Assembly (NCBI GenBank): GCA_003427395.1
Contig: BFEA01000336.1
Location: forward strand, 1,280,858-1,329,405
Source of the DNA: Chara braunii
Lineage: Eukaryota > Streptophyta > Charophyceae > Charales > Characeae
Length of the DNA stretch: 48,548 nt
Direction: 5' to 3'
The notes under the pieces are model-generated. The model made no database searches, was not told the DNA's origin, and saw only the letters and a list, made by a program, of their open reading frames with translations. Position 1 is the stretch's first letter; every line of letters starts with the position of its first letter. Shown here piece after piece: positions 41,587 through 48,548 of the stretch. The position numbers and the translations under genes were made by a program.

Positions 41587-42266
41587 ATGATGTTTATTGA
41601 ATCGGACACCCAAATCCATCTTAGACACGAGGAAGGGCCGTTTGACGTTGTGAGTCTGCCGTTGGAAGGGAAAAGCAAGTATAGACCAACCAGAGAACAA
41701 GGGTTGATAGTGAGAGAGGGAGTTTTTCTATGGGTGAGGATCTGATGAGTGGGGTCCTTCCTTTCCGACCTTGGTTCCTACGGAGTAGGGGTGCTGGAAG
41801 GCTGAGTAGAGAAGAGACGAAAAAACTCCTAGACTCCTTGAACTCGTTATCTCATAAAGAAGTTTTCCCATACGTGATCGCAAGATATGAGGCCTTAAAG
41901 GAGCTTGACTTGCAGCACGACAGTCTTTATGTACTGACCTGCTACTTTATTGATCTTGGCAAGTACGACACACGGATCTACGTGCCGAAGGTTAGGTACA
42001 AAGAGCGGTGGTATGGTAGTTGTTAGGAGCGAGCCGTTGGGATTGTCCTAGAGGAAAAAAAGAGATTGAAAAAAGAAGGTGAAATCCACGTTTGGAGCAC
42101 GGATATTGTGCCTTTTGTAGGGATGCCTAAACCCCAGCCTAGCTTGACTGCGCTCCAAAGGAATGGGTGGGAAGCAATGATAGAGTTTGTACAAAGGGTT
42201 AAGGAAAACGATTTGGTGAGTAAAGACTCAACTCAGATGGAGAGGGATGTCGGGACCGGCGAATGA
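41587..42266 (+). pseudogene. Degraded gene X1, possible divergent GPF-family relative
   Basis: From ATG 41,587 a short frame reads FDVVSLPLEG and REGVFLWVRI before TGA 41,743. In the next frame (41,730 on) it continues with a block RGAGRLSREETKKLLDSL. The order and spacing resemble the A-D N-terminal blocks (EVSLPA, QVFMMVECLW, GTVYLSELGWHML). A later SLYVLTCYF resembles MVYLVTKVEW of copy C, so the unit may be repeated. A TAG at 42,024-42,026 breaks the frame, which ends at 42,266. Similarity is by eye and weak. The GPF signature is not clear in this part. Confidence 0.4.
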
Positions 42267-42366
42267 CGAGGTGGAAATCAATATAGTATCTTTCGCACGC
42301 AGATTAACGTCAGTTATTCGAATTTGGATGACGCAAACGCTGGATGATTGAGGTTGTCGCCGCTTG

Positions 42367-42755
42367 GTCGAGGAGACGATTGAGCAAGAACGACATAGAT
42401 TGCTCGCTTTGGCGGTGGCTGAAAGACATATAACCTATGATGTAATGGTGTGGTCGCAGGGATGGCTGAAGCACGAAGTGGAGAAAGATGAGACCGTCCA
42501 AGAGGCACGATCCCGCATGTGAGGGGAAGAGATGAGAAAATTAATTCTCTCATTGAGTTGTTTCTTGATCCAATAAACGACAAGGTAGTGGAGCTAGTGG
42601 ATGGGTACAAGGATTGGTGCGGTTCTACGGATGAACAAGGACTCCTTGCACTTGAGAAGAGAGTTGAGGAGTTGGTTGTGATCTACACGGAGGAGAGAGA
42701 GAATAATCAATTGGAGGGAGGAGTTTTTGGCTCGAAGAATGAGAAAGATCCGTAA
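42367..42755 (+). pseudogene. Degraded coding stretch X2
   Basis: A frame without a start codon runs 42,367-42,522 (RHRLLALAVAERHITYDVMV, then a charged helix). A second frame at 42,519-42,755 continues with helical, acidic sequence (KRVEELVVIYTEER). Composition and strand match X1 and X3, so one ancestral gene split by frameshifts is likely. I do not recognise the product. Confidence 0.4.
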
Positions 42756-42775
42756 CGAAGTTAGTAAGAGAAGAG

Positions 42776-43508
42776 ATGGCTAGTAGGCAAGGGGAGAACA
42801 AGAAGTATCAACTGGTTGGTGCGACAAAGATAGAAGGATCCTTGCTGCGAGCTAGAGAGGAGGTGATACATGAAGAGAGGTTAAGTCAGGAGGAGGAGGC
42901 TGAGTGCGCTAGAAAAGCAGTCAAGGAAGCAAGAATATGTGCAATTTGGCAAGCGGCGGATGAACTCCAATTGGCAAAAATTGAAATCCACACGAGACCG
43001 TTTGAAGGAGAGACGGTTTTCCGGACGTGGAGAGAAACCATAGCTGAATCGAAAACGAAATTGAGGGACGACGCCGAAGAGTTCGGAGAGCTTTCTAAGG
43101 ACGTAGTTGACGGGGTTTCATTGAGGACCTTGGAAGCCGACTCGCGCTATTCAAAGGTTGTACTGACCACCGCTTTAGTTGTCAGAGCCGAAGGAGAGGA
43201 TGTTGACTTTGAGGCATTACATGAGATTCTAGAAGGATCGATCGACAGAATCTCAGCAACTTTGAGCCGAGTATCTTAAGATTACATAGGAACAATGGAT
43301 GTTCAAGGAGCTTATTTGACTTCGATTGGAGGAGACGTGAAGACACATGAGTCGAGGACGAACGGCCCTGAAAGGAAGATGGGTGTGGAGATCGTTAGTG
43401 ATGCTGAGAAACTAAGAAGGGCCTTAAGAGAGTTGGAGAGTCGGGCCAAGGAACTGGAAGGGCGAAGAGCAAAGGGAGAGAGTTGGAGAAAGGAGGTTTT
43501 GACAAGGC
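42776..43508 (+). pseudogene. Gene X3: helical protein, one TAA, cut by E4
   Basis: One frame runs from MASRQG at 42,776, broken only by TAA 43,277-43,279. It goes on (MDVQGAY at 43,295) through a coiled-coil-like stretch of Leu, Arg and Glu to the point where the E4 LTR begins at 43,509. The protein is strongly charged. A piece reading RPFEGETVF near 43,000 recalls the GPFEG signature of copy A, which could be chance. The function is unknown. Confidence 0.45.
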
Positions 43509-44495
43509 TGCAATCAGACTCGCTTTCATTCACACTTCACATGTATGCAAACAGGTTGCGCAGCAAACTGGCGTCAAGCGCCCACTCAGAACTCAGAGAT
43601 ATAGTACCAAGAACGCAACTCAGATACAAGTTCACTTCAAACGGCTATGGCGGCACACCTCTTGTACAACTCCCTGTTCGTCACTTACTCAACACTGCTG
43701 TTCACACACAGGACCACCCTGGATATCCCACACACATCACACTCTGTACACTGACACACACCCGCACATATCTACAGCTATGGCGGCTATGGCCGCTGCT
43801 ACCCTATCACTATGGCTAAGCTTCCTTCTCGCCCACTTCGTCTCCGGGCTCACTGCAGACCACCTCGCACAAGTCGCTATGGCAGCGCTTCCGCATGGCT
43901 TACGCAGGAATGAATGAATGGTTGGGTGTTGCCTCTTGATTTATATTTCTGTAACTCGCTGGTCTGCCCTTTTCCATCGGCCCATGGTGCACACAGTCCC
44001 TCATGGTACTTGCTGGACTGGACTGGGACTGACTGGAACGGTACCGCTGACTGCATGGGTTTGCACCGCAGACTCACTGCAGTCACATTGCCAACGTACT
44101 GAGGTTGGCTCCACCAGTTGCCCACTTGCCTCTGCCTAAACGTGAGCCCACTCCGAAAGGCCACTTCCGGGACCTTCCGAAAGTTTGTGGACTTGGCCTT
44201 TCGGGCACTGTAGCAGCTACGACCCTGACCTTTCAGGGCTGTAGCAGCTACGACCTTGACCTTTCAGTAGACCTATAGCTACGACCTCTACAGAGTTGTG
44301 ACCCCTACTCGACAAACCTACAGATCGAATCCCTACCACTACACAGACCTACGACAGACAACAACAACTGCCAAAACACAGGTCACGGGTTCAAACACTC
44401 GGGGTCGACACAGATACTGTACACAAGTAAGGTGAGAACTAGGGATTGAGCCCTGGGATCTGCATTCGCTACTGCTAAAGGTGAAAACTGTTTCA
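43509..44495 (-). repeat. E4 3' LTR
   Basis: Tentative ends on the minus strand are TGAAACAG (44,495) and GATTGCA (43,509), the latter sharing TTGCA with M and E2. A TATAAAT on the minus strand at about 43,939-43,945 is a likely promoter. A 37-bp tandem pair (GTAGCAGCTACGACC) lies at about 44,209-44,260. CCATAGC motifs recur at 43,775-43,890. Without the partner LTR the ends cannot be confirmed. Confidence 0.55.
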
Positions 44496-44533
44496 CTCCC
44501 ACCGGCCTAAATTCGAGGTCCTCCGAGAATAAC

Positions 44534-45843
44534 TCAGTCCAAGGCAGGACCTTTACCTTTCTTATCTCTTTCGTAGGCTCTAACTATGTCGGGAGATGTT
44601 TCTAGAAGTTCGGTTTTAGTAAAGCAACGGTCGTCTTCTGGTTCTTGATAAGCAAATTGAACCTTGTACTGCATCTGCGGATGACCTCTACCTCCCGTTC
44701 TGAATACGTCTTCACCTACAATGTCGTCAATGTCGTCAATGTCGTATCTTCCGTCCATGTCTGGAGGAATCATGGATCTTCTAGATGGAAACTGTTGACT
44801 TGTGACATACTGCAACAACTTTGAGGCATGAAACACAGGGTAGGTGTGGAGGTGTGCAGGGATCTCTACTGTGTAGGACGACCCATCCTCCGCCCTTAAC
44901 TTCCAAAACTGGCCACGATCCTCTATACGCGGGCAATAACTTCTGCGAGATGTTTTCCTCAAGAGCAAACTCTTTGGACTTGATCCACAGGTCGCCTACT
45001 TGAAACTGTGACGGGCGACAATGCTTATTAGCTTGTTCAACCACGGTAGCTAACTCTTTCTCGTGTTGTAACGCAAACTCCCTAGTATCGGGCGGTAGCC
45101 TGTGAATCTGGTCCCGATTAAGTCCCTCAAACGGTCGACGTGGCTTAAAGGACTTGTGTAATTCGTTGGGAGTGCGACAAGTAGACAAGTGCACGCTGTT
45201 ATTGTACGCACTGGCTACTTTGGGCAACATCTCATCCCAATTGATCTGATCCGGTCTAATGTACATACGCAGAACTTGTTGCAGGATCTTATTCATCTGT
45301 TCAGTCTGACCGTTAGTCACTGGATGACGGCCAGATGACATCAACAACTTGGAGCCATAGACTCTCATCAACTCCTGCCAGTTCTAACTAGTGAACCGGG
45401 TGTCTCTATCACTAACTATAGATAGTGGAATCCCGTGTTCATTGACCCAATGATCAAAGAACTTCTGAATAACTAACTTTGTGCGTGCCTCTGAGGGCAA
45501 AGGAACAAAAACAACATACTTACTAAACCTGTCAACTATTACCATGACTTGGCTCTTGCCTACTCTTGACATGGGTGTCCATAAAGTCAATGGACACTGA
45601 ATCTCCTGGCTGATTAGGAATAGGCAAGGGTCTGAAAAGACCTAGAGGGACACGCGTAGAGGTCTTATTTCTCTGGCAGACCTTACAACTGCGAACATAC
45701 TTTATGCAGTCGGCCTTCATCCTAGGCCATATGTACGCGCGCATGAGGTTAACTAGAGTCTTTTGCCAACCAAAATGTCCCTCAGTATCGTGGCATTCCT
45801 CTAGGATCAAACTACGGATCTCTTCACTATTAGGAATGCACAA
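44534..45843 (-). pseudogene. E4 integrase and chromodomain
   Basis: The zinc-binding region reads EECHDTEGHFG then CKVCQR (45,660-45,790). The catalytic core Asp residues lie in SIDFMD and VSDRDTRF, and the Glu in GQTEQMN, but three frames are needed to cover them, with a stop at about 45,384. The C-terminal part (AHLHTYPVFHASKLL, DIDDIDDIVG, YKVQFAYQEPEDDR, FTKTELLETS) is the chromodomain region ending at 44,534. A 9-bp repeat (GACATTGAC-like, three copies near 44,725) duplicates DID inside it. Confidence 0.83.
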
Positions 45844-47057
45844 TCGGTCAACTACGTTAGTCTTCTCGAATAGTAGCCCATCAGTAGTGTGGTAGTCTGG
45901 TTCTAACTCTAGGGCCTCCTTTACTCTCTTGAAGAGGTCACTATAGATAGGGTCCTACGCATACGCCTCTCTAACTTTCTGTTGCAGATCTCTCCCTATA
46001 TCTAGATAATGAACTATCGCTCCAAAGTAATCAGCTCTTCTACTCAGAGCGTCCGCAACTACATTACTTCCCTTTGACGGGCTTGAGCTCAAAATCATAT
46101 TGGTTTAGTTCGGCGGCCCACCTAGTCAGCTTAGGTGTCATCTTGGCCTGCGTCTTTAACCACCTTAACGTTTCATGGTCTGAGTAGACTTTAAAGTGTC
46201 TCCCAAGCAAGTAGTGCTTCCAGTGTTCTAGAGCTTGCCTAAGAGCGTAGAGTTCCCTCTCATAGGTGGATGTCGCGACCTTCTCCGAAGGCATTCTGGT
46301 AGACATGAACTCTACGGGCCTATACCCATTGCCATCGTCTTGCTGTAACACAACACCTATACCGTACTGACTCGCGTCAGTAGTGATGACAAAAGGTAAG
46401 GACGGATCGGCTACTTTGAGGACTGGGTACTCTATCAACGCCTGCTTAACTTCTTTATGGCAGACGTGCAGTCCTTGTCCCACTTCCAGATCGCTTCTTT
46501 CTTCAGCAACCTGCGAAAGGGAGCAGCGATGGTGGAGAAGTTCCTAACAAACTTCCTGTAGTAGTTAGTTAGGCCTAAGAACGACCGCAACTCTGTCAAT
46601 GTGCGGGGTGTAGGCCAATCTCTAATCGCTGCAATCTTACTATCTTCTAGTTTGATGCCGTCTTCGTCTAAGACATGGCCTAAATACAGAACTTGGGTCT
46701 TTGCCCATTCGCAATTCTTCGTGTTGATCTTGAAGTTAGCCTCTCTGAGCTTCTCCAAGACCTACCTTAAATGACCCTCATGCTCCTGGAGGGTCCTACT
46801 GAATACTAGAATGCCATCTAAATAGACTACTACAAACCTGTCCAACCACGGCCTAGACAAGTCATTCATACAACGCTGAAAAGTTGCTCGCGCGTTGGTT
46901 AGTCCAAAGGGCATAACTATAAACTCGTAGTTTCCATTTCTAGTCTGGAACGCGGTCTTATACTGATTATCACGATGGACCTCTATCTAATGATATCCGG
47001 ACTTCAAGTCTATCTTTGAAAAATATTTGCAACCCTGCACCCGATCTAAAAGATCAT
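45844..47057 (-). pseudogene. pol: E4 reverse transcriptase core and RNase H
   Basis: RT core blocks KIDLKSGYH, a TAG where Gln is expected, then [10 protein letters not shown] and YLDG at 46,813-46,824. The catalytic motif should be Y-x-D-D; the second Asp is Gly here, so the enzyme would be dead even in frame. The thumb and connection (YLGHVLDEDGI, LRSFLGLTNYYRKFVRNF) are intact. RNase H (TTDASQYGIG, TYERELYALRQAL, YSDHETLRWL) lies at 46,064-46,440. Frameshifts near 47,060, 46,450 and 46,065 separate the pieces. A degraded linker with DALSRR fills 45,844-46,063. Confidence 0.85.
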
Positions 47058-48281
47058 CTATACGGGCAGAGGGTCTGCGTTCTTCACTGTGATAGCATTG
47101 AGACCCCTATAGTCAATGCACATTCTAAGCTCTCCCTCCTTCTTTGGGACAAATATAACAGGTGCTCCAAATGGAGACGAACTGGGCCTATTCCAGCCCT
47201 TCCCTAGGAGTTCATCTAATTGCTTGCGCAACTCCTCCAATTTCCGTAGGGACATCCTAAATACTGCTCCTTTAGGAGTCCTACTGCCAGGTTCTATCTC
47301 AATGCGGTGCTGGATGGGCCGCGAGACTACCCTTGTAGGCGGCTTACCTAAATCTGTGTATTTTTCCAGCAACTTGGCAATAGCGGGATCTATGGGCTTT
47401 TCCTCTTTCGACTCAGTAATTGGCCTAACATTGGCTACAAAAACCTGTTCTTCTAGCTGTTCCTTCTTCACTAACCTCGCGAACACAGGAGCGCTAAGGT
47501 AGCAATGTGCTAAGGAGTTGTCTACTCCGGACACATGAAACAGACGGGTCGTCTTGACCCCGCCTGACGGGCTAGGGAGCCTACACTCATGCTCTCTCAA
47601 ATGGAATGTGGCCCCTGCTGCCTCTCCCGAGTCCATTCCTAGAACTATGTCAAAAGGAAGGTTGTCCTCTACGAGGAGAGTCAGGGAATGGAGAACTTTC
47701 TCCACCTTCCCATCTTTCTCTAGGCGAAAGTACGCCTGGACTCCCTCTACATAATCCTCTACTCGCATCGTGCAATTGTCTGCGAGGATACTCACTATGG
47801 GGTCTGCTAACTTCTTGACTTTTAGCCCCAACTTCAACTTCTGCAGCACCTTTCTACTGTTATAGCTGCGCGTGGCCCCACTATCTACGAGCGCCCCTAC
47901 TTTACCTATGAAAATCTCTACATCTACTAAAACTAGTTGTCCTCTACTCTCCTTCTTCATCTTGGCCCAGGCGGGTATCCTCTCCTTTAGCTCATCGGCC
48001 ACGCCTGTGAGGGAAGTGCCTAGAGAGCCCCTAACACAAGCAGTCTCTGGACAACTATTTAGGCACCGGCCTGCAACCTCTACCATAGGCACATGTGGTG
48101 TGGGAGATTCCTGTCGGCTCACGCTCATTTCCCCACATGGCCTTATGGTAGGGGCAGTTGCTACCCCTACCGGCGGCTGCCTTTTGACCCCGGGCAGCCC
48201 ATCGGGCCTCTCTATACTTTGGACAAAATTTAATGATGTGGTTAGGGTCACCGCAATATATGCACTGCCCCTGGTCCACAC
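47058..48281 (-). pseudogene. E4 protease and RT N-terminal part
   Basis: An open frame of 407 codons on the minus strand. The protease active site [13 protein letters not shown] is intact (DSG at 47,877-47,885), with the second motif [10 protein letters not shown] following. RT starts with [32 protein letters not shown] and [15 protein letters not shown] and then is lost by a frameshift near 47,060. The first stretch of this frame overlaps the zinc knuckle, which is read in another frame, so the true protein enters this frame at about 48,190. Confidence 0.83.
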
Positions 48282-48548
48282 GTTATTGCCAAATGCATTG
48301 GTCTAGGCCCAAATCTTCCCAAGGTCGGCCCTGCGGCAGACCTGGTGCTAGTTTCCTCTCCTATAGGGTGATCTATTACCCTTATTATGCAACCTATTCC
48401 CTGAATGGTTTTGTGGGGGACCTTGACCCCTTCCTTCCGCTTGGCGGTTTCCTCCTCTACCACCAACCCCCTGATCGCCTCGGGAATGGCCCCCTGAGGC
48501 CTGGCCCCCTTGGCCCTGGCCTCTACCTCCTCCTTGCGGCCTCCCTCC
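48223..48548 (-). pseudogene. gag: E4 gag C-terminal end: RGG-type region and zinc knuckle
   Basis: From the right edge 66 codons are rich in Gly, Arg and Gln (RGQGQGGQ-type), ending at TAG 48,348-48,350, an RNA-binding style tail. After about 80 bp the zinc knuckle CIYC...H...C at 48,223-48,264 has correct C-X2-C-X4-H-X4-C spacing but in a different frame. The gag N-terminus is outside the window. Confidence 0.72.

Larger units (their letters stand above)
43509..48548 (-). mobile_element. E4: minus-strand Ty3/gypsy chromodomain retrotransposon, 5' part beyond the window
   Basis: Read on the minus strand from the right edge: Gly/Arg-rich gag end, zinc knuckle, protease, RT, RNase H, integrase, chromodomain, LTR. 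Several frameshifts and stops occur. Its LTR interrupts gene X3, so E4 inserted after X3 existed. The 5' LTR and most of gag lie to the right of the window. Confidence 0.87.

Noticed and set aside
1-48548. tRNA or rRNA genes
   Set aside because: No cloverleaf-like or rRNA-like stretch was seen by eye; only retrotransposon primer-binding sites resembling tRNA ends.

Overview
This is a repeat-rich eukaryotic nuclear window made almost entirely of decayed retrotransposons. I see no tRNA, rRNA, CRISPR array or bacterial-type operon. The best guess for the source is a large plant-like genome, perhaps a streptophyte alga such as Chara. That guess is an inference from the element types: several Ty3/gypsy elements whose polyproteins end in a chromodomain, initiator-Met-type primer-binding sites, long compound microsatellites, and assembly Ns. 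It was not checked by any search.

Layout. (1) 1-2,986: a CT microsatellite, then no supported gene. (2) 2,987-6,408: four tandem, same-strand copies (A-D) of a protein family of about 250-270 aa that I do not recognise. Copy A is open; B, C and D carry one to two lesions each. (3) 6,882-12,546: gag, protease, reverse transcriptase (RT), RNase H and the start of integrase of a Ty3/gypsy-like element, E1. It is cut by the 3' part of a LINE (12,547-13,547) whose reading frame happens to be open with E1 pol. (4) 13,548-16,029: a minus-strand LTR element, M, with LTR, primer-binding site and gag only, head to head with (5) E2, 16,367-24,327, plus strand, a heavily frameshifted chromodomain element. 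(6) 24,347-28,210: two minisatellites whose units contain inverted repeats, an assembly gap, dinucleotide repeats, T-tracts and imperfect hairpins. (7) 28,211-36,315: E3, the youngest element, with about 1-kb LTRs that are nearly identical, a flanking TGCA duplication and a 607-codon open pol segment. A foreign block of about 1.3 kb splits its protease from its RT. (8) 36,316-40,111: a TATA-like site, a GT/GA microsatellite, a broken RING-finger fragment (minus), a very CpG-rich degenerate repeat and a 24-bp tandem repeat. (9) 40,211-43,508: plus-strand degraded coding sequence, including a stretch whose N-terminal part resembles the A-D family. It is interrupted by (10) E4, 43,509 to the right edge, a minus-strand chromodomain element.

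How the parts fit. The elements encode the usual replication set: gag RNA-binding zinc knuckles, an aspartic protease, RT/RNase H, an integrase, and a chromodomain that in this group guides integration. All are broken in this window. E1 and E4 have also lost RT catalytic residues, and E1 and E2 protease residues. Many stops fit C-to-T or G-to-A change, as expected of methylated silent DNA.

The most novel item is the A-D array placed directly in front of a gag gene, with a possible fifth, divergent relative at 41.6-42.3 kb. The reading is by eye; every homology call needs a search.
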